Assembly: GCA_013151535.1 (NCBI GenBank)
Contig: JAADIC010000029.1
Location: forward strand, 1 to 6,745
DNA from: Alphaproteobacteria bacterium
GTDB taxonomy: Bacteria > Pseudomonadota > Alphaproteobacteria > Rhodobacterales > Rhodobacteraceae
Reading direction: 5' to 3'
Length of the DNA: 6,745 nucleotides
In this document: positions 1 through 6,106 of the stretch, piece by piece
Numbering within the stretch: position 1 is the first letter of the stretch
Layout of the letters: every line of letters begins with the position of its first letter
The notes under the pieces: model-generated
Told to the model about the DNA's origin: nothing
What the model saw: the letters and a program-made list of their open reading frames with translations, nothing else
The model's database searches: none
Translations under genes and position numbers: made by a program

Positions 1-191
1 GTCAGAAACCCATGCGCAATGGTGCCGCCAAAGGGCGACTCCGTTTTGGCGCGCGCAGGATCAATATGGATGAATTGACGATCTTCGGTGACTTCGGCAA
101 ATTGGTTTATCCGCGCCTGATCGATCACGAACCAGTCGGAATGACCAAGTGATTTTCCGACCAGGGCCAGATATTCGTCAATACTTACCAT
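1..191 (-). CDS. MaoC-family enoyl-CoA hydratase/dehydratase, N-terminal part (gene continues past the left edge)
   Basis: Reading leftward from ATG 191-189, 63 codons are visible and the C-terminal part lies outside the window. The protein has the hot-dog-fold hydratase signature: a phenylalanine-alanine-glutamate run, then Asp37 and His42 in the D-x4-H spacing of the catalytic pair of R-specific enoyl-CoA hydratases (PhaJ and hydratase-2 type), then a Pro-Phe-Gly-Gly stretch leading into Ala-His-Gly-Phe-Leu at residues 59-63. Known members of this length class (about 150 aa, including NodN-like proteins) add water to trans-2-enoyl-CoA to give (R)-3-hydroxyacyl-CoA. The start is supported by GGAG at 201-198, six nt upstream. 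The SDR stop lies only 3 nt away, so the two genes are surely cotranscribed. A GTG directly upstream (194-192) is possible but less well spaced. The family call is firm; the substrate is unknown, and the third active-site region is not visible. Confidence 0.9.
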   Translation of the reverse strand, partial: MVSIDEYLALVGKSLGHSDWFVIDQARINQFAEVTEDRQFIHIDPARAKTESPFGGTIAHGFL

Positions 192-194
192 CAC

Positions 195-1016
195 TTACTC
201 CAATGCCGAGCGGAACAGATTGTCAGAGGTCTGCAAATGGATACCGCCACACAGGGGCAGGATTGCGCCGGTCACATAGGAGCCACCACGCCCGCAAAGG
301 TAAAGCGTTGCCGCCGCCATATCCTCGGGTGAGCCGACACGGCCCAGTGGCACATCGGCCCCGACCTTGTCGGATTGCGCGTCAGTTCCGGTGGCAAAGG
401 CCGTCATTTTGGAACGGAACGGCCCGGGCGCAAAAGCGTTCACCGTCACCCGTTGCCCGGCCAGTTCCTTGCCCAGAATACGCGTCATATGATGCACCGC
501 CGCCTTGGAAACAGCGTAAGAATAAGCCCCGTCGCCCATGGCGGTGGACCCCATGACAGACCCCAGATTTATCACCCGCGACGGGTCATCATCGCTGGCC
601 GCCCCGATCAGCATCGGTAGCAGGGATTGTGTCAGGTGGAACAAGCCGTCCACATTGACGCCCATCACCTTTGACCACGCCTTGTGGGGGAATTGCCCGA
701 GCGGCGCGCCCCATGTGATACCGGCGTTGTTAACCAGAATATTCAGCATTTCGGTGCGCGCCTGAACCTCGGCCACAATCGCCGCCACACCGGCTTCAGA
801 ACCGACATCACCGGCAAAAGCCTCGGCCTTGCCGCCATGACCCAGCGCGTTGATCTCGTCCGCCGCAGCTTCAACCGAATGCAGCTTGCGCGAACAGATC
901 AGCACCCGCGCGCCGCCCATCACCAGCGCCTCGGCGATCATCCGGCCAATGCCGGTGCCGCCACCGGTGACCAGCGCCACCTTGCCGCTGACCCCGTAAA
1001 GATCGTGCAAGTTCAA
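195..1016 (-). CDS. SDR-family oxidoreductase, RhlG-like 3-oxoacyl reductase / 3-hydroxyacyl-CoA dehydrogenase
   Basis: A 273-aa classical short-chain dehydrogenase. Numbered from TTG 1016, it shows the Rossmann motif TGGGTGIG (17-24), a Cys-Ser-Arg-Lys stretch after beta-2 (about 41-44) that favours NADP(H), NNAG (96-99), and a catalytic set Asn121, Ser153, Tyr167 and Lys171 (YAVSK). The order and wording of its motifs (ILVNNAG-x-x-WGA, RVIN-x-GSV, a VNAFAPGPF-like segment) recall Pseudomonas RhlG, an NADPH-dependent beta-ketoacyl reductase; this comparison is from memory. Beside a MaoC hydratase it probably interconverts 3-hydroxyacyl- and 3-ketoacyl-CoA. TTG 1016 is chosen because GGGGGA at 1029-1024 precedes it by 7 nt and gives the usual short N-terminus. 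The longer reading from ATG 1058 (287 aa) has no good ribosome site and adds 14 unremarkable residues. Family certain; direction of reaction and substrate inferred. Confidence 0.92.
   Translation of the reverse strand: MNLHDLYGVSGKVALVTGGGTGIGRMIAEALVMGGARVLICSRKLHSVEAAADEINALGHGGKAEAFAGDVGSEAGVAAIVAEVQARTEMLNILVNNAGITWGAPLGQFPHKAWSKVMGVNVDGLFHLTQSLLPMLIGAASDDDPSRVINLGSVMGSTAMGDGAYSYAVSKAAVHHMTRILGKELAGQRVTVNAFAPGPFRSKMTAFATGTDAQSDKVGADVPLGRVGSPEDMAAATLYLCGRGGSYVTGAILPLCGGIHLQTSDNLFRSALE
198..201 (-). promoter_or_regulatory. Shine-Dalgarno GGAG for the maoC-like gene
   Basis: Reads GGAG on the minus strand inside the last codons of the SDR gene. The spacer to ATG 191 is six nt. It fixes that start and indicates translational coupling between the two genes. 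Confidence 0.65.
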
Positions 1017-1023
1017 ATCAGTA

Positions 1024-1029
1024 TCCCCC
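1024..1029 (-). promoter_or_regulatory. Shine-Dalgarno GGGGGA supporting the TTG start of the SDR gene
   Basis: Minus-strand GGGGGA lies seven nt upstream of TTG 1016-1014. The alternative ATG 1058 is preceded only by CTCTGG. This favours the shorter protein, but it is a purine-run argument, not proof. Confidence 0.5.
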
Positions 1030-1070
1030 GTTTCATCGCCCACCTTGCAAATTTGCATCCAGAGATTGAC

Positions 1071-1090
1071 AACATACCCATCAGTATGTT
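1071..1090. promoter_or_regulatory. Probable TetR-family operator, perfect inverted repeat AACATAC-N6-GTATGTT
   Basis: Two exact 7-bp arms (1071-1077 and 1084-1090) surround a 6-bp spacer whose outer bases do not pair. This size and symmetry are typical of TetR-family operators, and the arms resemble those I recall for E. coli AcrR sites (ACATAC/GTATGT). The site lies in the divergent gap between the SDR gene and the TetR gene, over the -10 box of the leftward promoter. A perfect TTGACA (1066-1071, plus strand) touches its left end and might be the -35 of a rightward promoter, though no good -10 follows at the right spacing. I infer that the adjacent TetR protein binds here and controls both directions. 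Confidence 0.7.
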
Positions 1091-1112
1091 TCTGTTCGCC
1101 ACCACTTGTAAA
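1083..1112 (-). promoter_or_regulatory. Sigma70-like promoter for the SDR-maoC unit
   Basis: On the minus strand, TTTACA (1112-1107; five of six matches to TTGACA) is followed after 18 nt by CATACT (1088-1083; four of six matches to TATAAT). Transcription would begin near 1076, leaving about 60 nt of leader before TTG 1016. The -10 box lies inside the right half of the inverted repeat at 1071-1090, so a bound repressor would block polymerase. Read by eye, not by a scored model. Confidence 0.5.
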
Positions 1113-1143
1113 GACCTAAAGCCGAACCGGACGCCGCAAAACT

Positions 1144-1803
1144 TTGAACCTGCCCGCTGCCCATAAAACCGCGAAAGCCGCGCCCGAACAGGTGTTGGAC
1201 GCGGCCGCTGCCTGTTTCATGGAAAAGGGCTATGCTGGCACCTCGCTGGATGATGTGGCGCGCCATATGGGGGCGACCAAGGGGCGGATTTACCATTATT
1301 TCGGCTCGAAATCCGAGCTGCTGCACGCGGTGCGCAAACACGCCATGGGCATCAACTTTGCCGCCATCCGCCCGGCCTATAACAGCGATCTTGCCCCGGT
1401 CGAGAAATTCCGCGCAATGGCGCAAGCCCACGCCTATAATATGATAAAGGAGCAGGCCTATCAGAAGGCGCTGTTTGGCAGCCTGCACCTGCATATCACC
1501 GGCGGCAAGAACGCCGGAAACGACGCCCTGATGCAGGACTTCATCACAGATCGGCGCGCGTTCGAGGACATGTTCCGCGACGTGTTGCAAGCCGGACAGG
1601 AAAGCGGTGATTTTGACATTAAAACAATATCTTACGCCCTACATACAGCGCTGACGACGCTGAATTCTACGCTCTACTGGTACACACCGCGCGACGGCGA
1701 TACCGACAAGGATCGCCGCGCCGTTGCCCAGGAACTTGTCGAGATGGCGCTGCGTGCGCTGGGCGCTTGCCACAACCAGAACCCAAAAGGAAATACCCCA
1801 TGA
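1144..1803 (+). CDS. TetR/AcrR-family transcriptional regulator
   Basis: A 219-aa protein with a clear TetR N-terminal DNA-binding domain: helix 1 around residues 14-28 (VLDAAAACFMEKGY), then the helix-turn-helix TSLDDVARHMGATKGRIYHYF (about 33-53) ending in the signature GSKSELL (54-60). The remaining 150 or so residues form the variable helical ligand-binding and dimerisation domain. In this setting the inducer may be an acyl-CoA, but the sequence does not show that. TTG 1144 is the only usable start before the DNA-binding domain: an in-frame TAA lies at 1117-1119 and the next ATG (1219) would remove helix 1. The ribosome site is weak, which fits low regulator levels. The stop TGA (1801-1803) overlaps an ATG at 1800, so it is coupled to the next gene. 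It probably represses both flanking units and itself through the repeat at 1071-1090. Confidence 0.92.
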   Translation: MNLPAAHKTAKAAPEQVLDAAAACFMEKGYAGTSLDDVARHMGATKGRIYHYFGSKSELLHAVRKHAMGINFAAIRPAYNSDLAPVEKFRAMAQAHAYNMIKEQAYQKALFGSLHLHITGGKNAGNDALMQDFITDRRAFEDMFRDVLQAGQESGDFDIKTISYALHTALTTLNSTLYWYTPRDGDTDKDRRAVAQELVEMALRALGACHNQNPKGNTP

Positions 1804-1841
1804 ATCCTCGGGATTACGGAACGCTTGAAACCACTGCTTGA
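1787..1841 (+). other. SD plus ATG opening a 13-codon reading frame before the acyl-CoA dehydrogenase (frameshifted start or leader peptide)
   Basis: AAGGA (1787-1791) precedes ATG 1800 by 8 nt, the best ribosome site at this junction, and the ATG overlaps the TetR stop. Yet the frame it opens (Met-Asn-Pro-Arg-Asp-Tyr-Gly-Thr-Leu-Glu-Thr-Thr-Ala) ends at TGA 1839-1841, while the dehydrogenase runs one frame away. Removing a single base between about 1800 and 1824 would join this start to the gene body. Either a one-base change (real or a sequencing error) has split the native N-terminus, or this is a short coupling peptide and the enzyme starts at TTG 1825. The sequence alone cannot decide. 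Confidence 0.5.
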
Positions 1842-3030
1842 GGCCGTGCAAACCATGGTGCAGGAGGATATCCTGCCGCTGGAAGAGGAATTTCTGGCCG
1901 AGGTCAGCGTCGGCGATCGCTGGCAATATACCCGCCGCCAGACCGAAATTCTGGAAGGGCTGAAAGACAAGGCCAAGGCGGCGGGCCTGTGGAATTTCTG
2001 GCTGACCGATAGCGCGCGCGGTTATGGCCTAAGCACGGTGGAATACGCCTATCTGGCCGAAGAAATGGGCAAAGCGCATCTGGGGGCCGAGGTGTTCAAC
2101 TGCTCTGCCCCCGACACCGGCAATATGGAGGTTTTGGAGCGTTACGGCACCGAGGCCCACAAGGACGAATGGTTAAAACCGCTGCTGGCGGGCGAAATCC
2201 GCTCGGCCTATTTGATGACCGAACCGGATGTAGCCTCGGCTGACGCCACCAATATCGAAATGTCCTGCGTGCGCGATGGCGATGACTATGTGCTGAACGG
2301 CGAAAAATGGTGGTCATCCGGCGCGGGTGATCCGCGTTGTTCGATCTACATCGTCATGGTCGCCAGCCCTGATAAAAACCGCCACAAACACGCGCAACAT
2401 TCGATGATACTGGTGCCGCGCGACACCAAAGGTGTGGAAAAACTGCGCGCCATGCAGGTTTACGGCGAGGATGATGCCCCCCACGGCCATCTGCATATGA
2501 AATTCACCGATGTACGCGTGCCTGCCAGCAATCTGTTGCTGGGCGAAGGCTGCGGTTTTGAGATCGCCCAAGGGCGGCTTGGGCCGGGACGTATTCACCA
2601 TTGCATGCGCGCCATTGGTCAGGCCGAACGGGCCCTGGAACTGATGTGCAAACGCAGCCTCAGCCGCGAAGCGTTTGGTAAAAAGATTGCCAAGCTGGGC
2701 GGTAATTTTGACATCATCGCCAATTGTCGCATGGAGATCGAACAGGCGCGTCTTTTGTGCCTTAAGGCCGCGTGGATGATGGATCAGGGCGACAAACGCG
2801 CCGCCGCCCCGTGGATCAGCCAGATCAAGGTTGTCGCGCCCTTGATGGCGCTCAAAGTCACCGACGAGGCGGTGCAGATGTTCGGCGGTCAAGGTATTTC
2901 GCAAGACACGCCCTTGGCAAAACAATGGACCCATGTGCGCACATTGCGCTTGGCCGATGGCCCCGATGCGGTGCACCGGATGCAGGTGGCGCGGGCCGAA
3001 CTCAAGAAATACACGCAGGAGAAAATCTAG
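1825..3030 (+). CDS. Acyl-CoA dehydrogenase, ACAD10/11-like family
   Basis: A flavoenzyme of about 401 aa, full length for the family, introducing an alpha,beta double bond into an acyl-CoA and passing electrons to ETF. Domain order is standard: N-terminal helices (1 to about 125), a middle beta-domain opening with MTEPDVASAD (131-140, contacts FAD and substrate), a GEKWW-x-SGAGDPR stretch near 158-170, and a C-terminal helical domain with QGRLGPGRIHH, a FGGQGISQDTPLA segment and LADGPDAVHR (376-385). The last aligns with the tail that carries catalytic Glu in MCAD, but here the position is Asp378. The ADGPD form is what I recall for ACAD10/11 proteins, which act on unusual, including 4-hydroxylated, acyl-CoAs. 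Start uncertain: TTG 1825 is the first start in frame, with only weak GGA upstream, while a strong SD and ATG 1800 are in another frame. The stop TAG shares its G with the next gene's GTG. Confidence 0.93.
   Translation: MKPLLEAVQTMVQEDILPLEEEFLAEVSVGDRWQYTRRQTEILEGLKDKAKAAGLWNFWLTDSARGYGLSTVEYAYLAEEMGKAHLGAEVFNCSAPDTGNMEVLERYGTEAHKDEWLKPLLAGEIRSAYLMTEPDVASADATNIEMSCVRDGDDYVLNGEKWWSSGAGDPRCSIYIVMVASPDKNRHKHAQHSMILVPRDTKGVEKLRAMQVYGEDDAPHGHLHMKFTDVRVPASNLLLGEGCGFEIAQGRLGPGRIHHCMRAIGQAERALELMCKRSLSREAFGKKIAKLGGNFDIIANCRMEIEQARLLCLKAAWMMDQGDKRAAAPWISQIKVVAPLMALKVTDEAVQMFGGQGISQDTPLAKQWTHVRTLRLADGPDAVHRMQVARAELKKYTQEKI
3017..3021 (+). promoter_or_regulatory. Shine-Dalgarno AGGAG deciding the GTG 3030 start
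   Basis: AGGAG lies 8 nt upstream of GTG 3030-3032, inside the end of the dehydrogenase gene. The in-frame ATG at 3048 is 26 nt away from it and therefore less likely. Strong evidence for a one-base stop/start overlap (TAGTG). Confidence 0.7.
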
Positions 3031-4067
3031 TGGCGTCACCCGCCAAAATGCAGGCGCTTTTGCTGCGCGAGGATGGCTTTTCAAGCGATGTGGTCCCGGC
3101 GGGCCAGTTGCGCGATGTTGGCCGTTATCTGGAGCTGGCCGAGGTTGATCTGCCCAAACCCGGCCCCGGTCAGGTGTTAATCAAGGTGACTGCCTCCATG
3201 GTCAACCCGTCCGATCTGATGTTCATTCAGGGCGGCTATGGCCAGCCACGCATCAAAGGCGCGCCCGCCGGATTTGAAGGCATCGGGCAGGTTGTCAGCG
3301 GCAACGGTTTCATGGCCGCGCGCGTCAAGGGCAAGCGGGTGTCGTTTGTCGCCGGTCCCGCCGGTTCTGGCGCATGGGCGCAATATGCGGTTGCCGATGC
3401 GACCACCGTCATAAAGCTGCGCAACGATGTGGCCGTGGAGGACGGCGCGGCCCTGATCGTCAACCCACTGACGGCAGCGGCCATGGTCGAAATGGTGCCC
3501 GATGGCGGCGCGTTCGTGGCCTCGGGCGCGGCCAGCCAGTTGGGTAAACTGATGGCCGGATATGCCAAGGATTCTGGCAAGCGCATGATCGGGCTGGTGC
3601 GGCGCGATGCACCGATGGAGGCACTGAAAGCCCTTGGTGCGAAAGAAGTGCTGAACGAAACCGGTAAAGACTTTACCGCCGAACTTAAGGCTGTGCTGAA
3701 AGCCGAAAAACCAACGATTTTTCTGGATTGCATCGCAGGCTCGGTTTCGGCACGCGTTTTCAACGCCATGGGCAATGACAGCCGTTGGGTGGTTTATGGC
3801 AAAATGACCAGCGAGCCGCCGGAAATCCTTGAACCCGGCAAGCTGATTTTCATGCGCAAAAAGATCGAGGGCTTCTGGCTGGTCACATGGATGGGGCGCA
3901 CGGGCTTGCTGAAAAAACTTGCCGCGATCCGCAAAGTGCAGGCGCGTTTCGCCGATGGCCGCTGGAAAACCGACATTTCGGCCCGATTGCCGTTAGGTAA
4001 GGCCATGCAAGACCTGCCGGAAGCGTTGAACGCAAGCGACGGAAAGGTCATGATAACCATGGGTTGA
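3030..4067 (+). CDS. Zinc-independent MDR-family oxidoreductase, MECR/Etr1-like 2-enoyl reductase or quinone reductase
   Basis: A 345-aa medium-chain dehydrogenase/reductase. The N-terminal GroES-like domain has the family's VNPSDLMFIQGGYG segment (about 57-71; Tyr70 sits where the catalytic Tyr of Candida Etr1p/MECR is expected) and GFEGIGQVV. The cofactor domain carries AASQLGK (167-173), GLVRR, a LDCIAG stretch, VVYGKM and a GFWLVTW segment; their order closely parallels mitochondrial trans-2-enoyl reductase as I remember it. No Cys/His zinc ligands are seen. The likely reaction is NADPH-dependent reduction of a 2-enoyl thioester or a related activated alkene; annotation as quinone reductase is an equal fallback. 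The usual Gly-rich nucleotide loop is changed to an Ala/Gln form. GTG 3030 is chosen from AGGAG at 3017-3021. The frame stays open upstream to 2772, but that part overlaps the acyl-CoA dehydrogenase and matches no MDR N-terminus. Cotranscribed with the dehydrogenase. Confidence 0.88.
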   Translation: MASPAKMQALLLREDGFSSDVVPAGQLRDVGRYLELAEVDLPKPGPGQVLIKVTASMVNPSDLMFIQGGYGQPRIKGAPAGFEGIGQVVSGNGFMAARVKGKRVSFVAGPAGSGAWAQYAVADATTVIKLRNDVAVEDGAALIVNPLTAAAMVEMVPDGGAFVASGAASQLGKLMAGYAKDSGKRMIGLVRRDAPMEALKALGAKEVLNETGKDFTAELKAVLKAEKPTIFLDCIAGSVSARVFNAMGNDSRWVVYGKMTSEPPEILEPGKLIFMRKKIEGFWLVTWMGRTGLLKKLAAIRKVQARFADGRWKTDISARLPLGKAMQDLPEALNASDGKVMITMG

Positions 4068-4142
4068 GACCCAGTCGGGTGACGCGGCAAAAAGAGTGCG
4101 CACCTGAAAACAGCGCCGGAAAACCGGACAGGGAGAATAAGT
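4068..4142 (+). other. 75-nt gap before livH, no clear terminator or promoter
   Basis: This is the only gap of any size within the plus-strand unit. A 5-bp hairpin TGGGT/ACCCA (4060-4073) covers the preceding stop, and a small CCGG-AAAA-CCGG hairpin lies near 4116-4127, but neither is followed by a T-run. I see no convincing -35/-10 pair and no copy of the AACATAC repeat. Read-through from the enzymes into the transporter is the simplest view; a weak or activator-dependent promoter cannot be excluded. Confidence 0.4.
4131..4136 (+). promoter_or_regulatory. Shine-Dalgarno GGGAGA for livH (TTG start)
   Basis: GGGAGA ends six nt before TTG 4143-4145. No ATG or GTG is as well placed, and starting here gives the expected short LivH N-terminus, which enters its first membrane helix within about 5 residues. 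Confidence 0.65.
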
Positions 4143-5018
4143 TTGGAATTTTTGCAACTGCTGGTCAGCGGGCTTGCGAATGGCTGTGTCTATGGTCTGA
4201 TCGCGCTTGGTTTTGTGCTGATCTACAAGGCCACCGAGGCGGTGAATTTCGCCCAGGGCGATTTCATGATGTTCGGGGCGTTTGTGGCACTGGGCCTGAA
4301 CAATGCCGAATATATGGGCCTGCCGTTCTGGGTTGCGGCGCCTTTGTCCATCGCGATCATGGCGCTGTTTGGCTATCTGATTAACTATTTCATCATCCGC
4401 CACCTGTTCGGCCAAAGCCAGACCGCGGTGGTGATCCTGACAATTGCGCTGGGTTTCGTGCTGCGTTTCGTCGCCGGTGTGATCTGGGGCCACCAGCCGC
4501 AAACCCTTGTCAGCCCGCTATCGGTGGGTGACCTCAGGTTTGGCTCGGTGGTGCTGGGGCTGGCCGATGTGGCGATCATCGTCACCACGGTTTTGCTGAC
4601 GTTTTTCCTTTATCAGTTCTTCCAGCGCACCAAGCTGGGGCTGGCCATGCAGGCCGCCAGTCAAAACCAGATGGCGGCTTATTATATGGGCATTCCGGTC
4701 AAGCGGATGCAGGGCCTGATCTGGGGCTTGGCCGGGGCGGTTGCCGCTGTTGCCGGCATCCTGTTCGCCTCCAAAGGCGCGATTGATCCCAATGCCGGAT
4801 TGCTGGGCATCAAGGCCTTCGCCGCCGCCGTAATCGGCGGGTTTGGCTCCTTACCCGGCGCACTTGTTGGCGGGTTGATCGTTGGGGTGATCGAACCCTT
4901 CGCCTCGCGCTATATGGCCCCCGGTTATTCGCAGATCGCACCCTACGCCTTGTTGCTGTTTGTGTTGGTATTCCGCCCGCACGGCCTGTTCAGCCAGATC
5001 AGAATAAAGAAGGTCTAG
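4143..5018 (+). CDS. livH: Branched-chain amino acid-type ABC transporter permease, LivH family
   Basis: A 291-aa inner-membrane permease, the usual LivH length. About eight hydrophobic stretches are visible (roughly residues 5-27, 38-55, 61-85, 94-114, 137-160, 190-210, 224-250, 265-280). Family motifs: GLIALGFVLIYKATEAVNFAQGD (17-40), where LivH proteins carry a near-invariant V-NFAQG-x-F stretch; a cytoplasmic coupling loop around 165-190 (NQMAAYYMGI) that contacts the ATPases; and IKAFAAAVIGGFGSLPGALVGG (223-244). It pairs with LivM to form the translocation channel. The HAAT family imports leucine/isoleucine/valine, but also amides, urea and aromatic or other carboxylates. Beside acyl-CoA enzymes, a carboxylic acid substrate is more likely than an amino acid (inference). 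Starts at TTG; followed after 2 nt by livM. Confidence 0.93.
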   Translation: MEFLQLLVSGLANGCVYGLIALGFVLIYKATEAVNFAQGDFMMFGAFVALGLNNAEYMGLPFWVAAPLSIAIMALFGYLINYFIIRHLFGQSQTAVVILTIALGFVLRFVAGVIWGHQPQTLVSPLSVGDLRFGSVVLGLADVAIIVTTVLLTFFLYQFFQRTKLGLAMQAASQNQMAAYYMGIPVKRMQGLIWGLAGAVAAVAGILFASKGAIDPNAGLLGIKAFAAAVIGGFGSLPGALVGGLIVGVIEPFASRYMAPGYSQIAPYALLLFVLVFRPHGLFSQIRIKKV

Positions 5019-5020
5019 AC

Positions 5021-6106
5021 ATGCGCATCCAGTTCAAAACCTCCTATGAAGACGATATTCGCCTGTTCAAGGATCGCTGGAGCCTCGGCGTCTACGCAGC
5101 ACTTATCGCGCTGGCTATCGCGCTCCCCTACCTGCTGGATGATTTCTATCTGGGCGAGGTCACCAACGTGCTGATCTGGGCCATCGCCGGTCTGGGCCTG
5201 ATGCTGTTAACGGGTCAAACCGGCCAGGCCAGCCTTGGCCACGCCGCCTTTCTGGCCATTGGCGCTTACCTGAACATCATCATGATCGAGGCCGGCGTAC
5301 CCTTCATCATCGCCTTCCCGCTGGCCGGTATCCTGACCGGTATCATCGGCACCATCATCGCCATTCCCGCCGTCCGCATGCACGGGATTTATCTTGCCAT
5401 TGCCACCATAGCCCTGTCGGTTCTGGCCGACGATATCATCATCCTGCTTGACCCCTGGACAGGTGGCGTCAACGGCAAGTTCCCGCCCGCCATCGACATT
5501 TTCGGCTTTGAGATCGAGCGTTGGACCATGCCCGGCCGGTTCTATTATCTGGTCCTCATCGTCACCATCATCTGCACCCTGTTTTACCGCAACCTGCTGC
5601 GCTCGCCCTTGGGGCGCGCCTTCGCCGCCGTGCGCGACAGCGAGGTTTCGGCCACTGCCATGGGCATCCACATCACCCGCACCAAGGCGGCATCGTTCGG
5701 GATTTCCTGCGGCATCACCGGCCTCGCAGGCTCGCTGATGGGCTATTACGCAGGCGCGTTCAACAACGAGACCTTCTCGCTGGTGATCTCGATCACATTG
5801 CTGATGATGATCGTCATCGGCGGCCTTGGCTCGATCCACGGCGCGTTTTTTGGGGCCATCGTGGTCGCTTTCCTGCCGCAAGCGCTATCCATAGCCAAAG
5901 ACAGTTTCAGCGGCGCAACCGTCGCCATTCCGGGGCTGGAAACCGGCGTGTTCGGGCTGATCCTGATCCTGTTCATCATGTTCGAGCCCATGGGCATCTA
6001 TGGCCGCTGGATGAAAATCCGCATCTGGTTCGAACTGTTCCCGTTCGCGCGCAAAGACATGTTCAAACGGCAGAAATCATATCTGAAGACGGAGCGGTTA
6101 AGATGA
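5021..6106 (+). CDS. livM: Branched-chain amino acid-type ABC transporter permease, LivM family
   Basis: A 361-aa partner permease of LivH. It opens with a charged cytoplasmic segment of about 20 residues, then hydrophobic stretches at about 22-40, 47-64, 75-90, 94-115, 121-144, 174-190, 225-245, 252-290 and 308-324, and a basic C-terminal tail. LivM hallmarks are LTGQTGQASLGHAAFLAIGAY (63-83), the cytoplasmic loop GRAFAAVRDSEVSATAMGI (198-216), which docks on LivG/LivF, and IGGLGSIHGAFFGA (266-279). ATG 5021 is preceded by AGAAGG (5008-5013) at 7 nt. The gene overlaps livG by 4 nt (ATGA), a standard coupled junction. Its job is to form the channel through which the binding-protein-delivered solute crosses the inner membrane; the solute is not known. 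Confidence 0.94.
   Translation: MRIQFKTSYEDDIRLFKDRWSLGVYAALIALAIALPYLLDDFYLGEVTNVLIWAIAGLGLMLLTGQTGQASLGHAAFLAIGAYLNIIMIEAGVPFIIAFPLAGILTGIIGTIIAIPAVRMHGIYLAIATIALSVLADDIIILLDPWTGGVNGKFPPAIDIFGFEIERWTMPGRFYYLVLIVTIICTLFYRNLLRSPLGRAFAAVRDSEVSATAMGIHITRTKAASFGISCGITGLAGSLMGYYAGAFNNETFSLVISITLLMMIVIGGLGSIHGAFFGAIVVAFLPQALSIAKDSFSGATVAIPGLETGVFGLILILFIMFEPMGIYGRWMKIRIWFELFPFARKDMFKRQKSYLKTERLR

Noticed and set aside
1066..1094. Plus-strand promoter for the TetR gene using TTGACA at 1066-1071
   Set aside because: The -35 is perfect, but the only TATAAT-like hexamer (TATGTT, 1085-1090) is 13 nt away, too close, and at 16-18 nt there is nothing convincing. Mentioned only as a possibility under the operator.
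1144..1590. Minus-strand open frame opposite the TetR gene (about 1081-1590)
   Set aside because: Antisense to a clear TetR domain, with no motif or ribosome site, and it would also cross the operator region.
2772..3029. N-terminal extension of the MDR reductase by 86 residues
   Set aside because: The frame is open but overlaps the dehydrogenase, looks like shifted coding sequence, and AGGAG at 3017-3021 points to GTG 3030.
2314..3084. Open frame of 256 codons on the minus strand
   Set aside because: It lies opposite the acyl-CoA dehydrogenase, which has clear family motifs. The translation is rich in His/Arg/Gln with no recognisable domain, as expected from antisense of GC-rich coding DNA.
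4060..4127. Hairpins TGGGT/ACCCA and CCGG-AAAA-CCGG as a terminator before livH
   Set aside because: Stems of four or five pairs with no T-run, one of them over the stop codon; too weak to call a terminator.
5207..5881. Open frame of 224 codons on the minus strand
   Set aside because: Exact antisense shadow of livM. The product is full of Asp, Gly and His without structure or motifs, and no ribosome site supports it.
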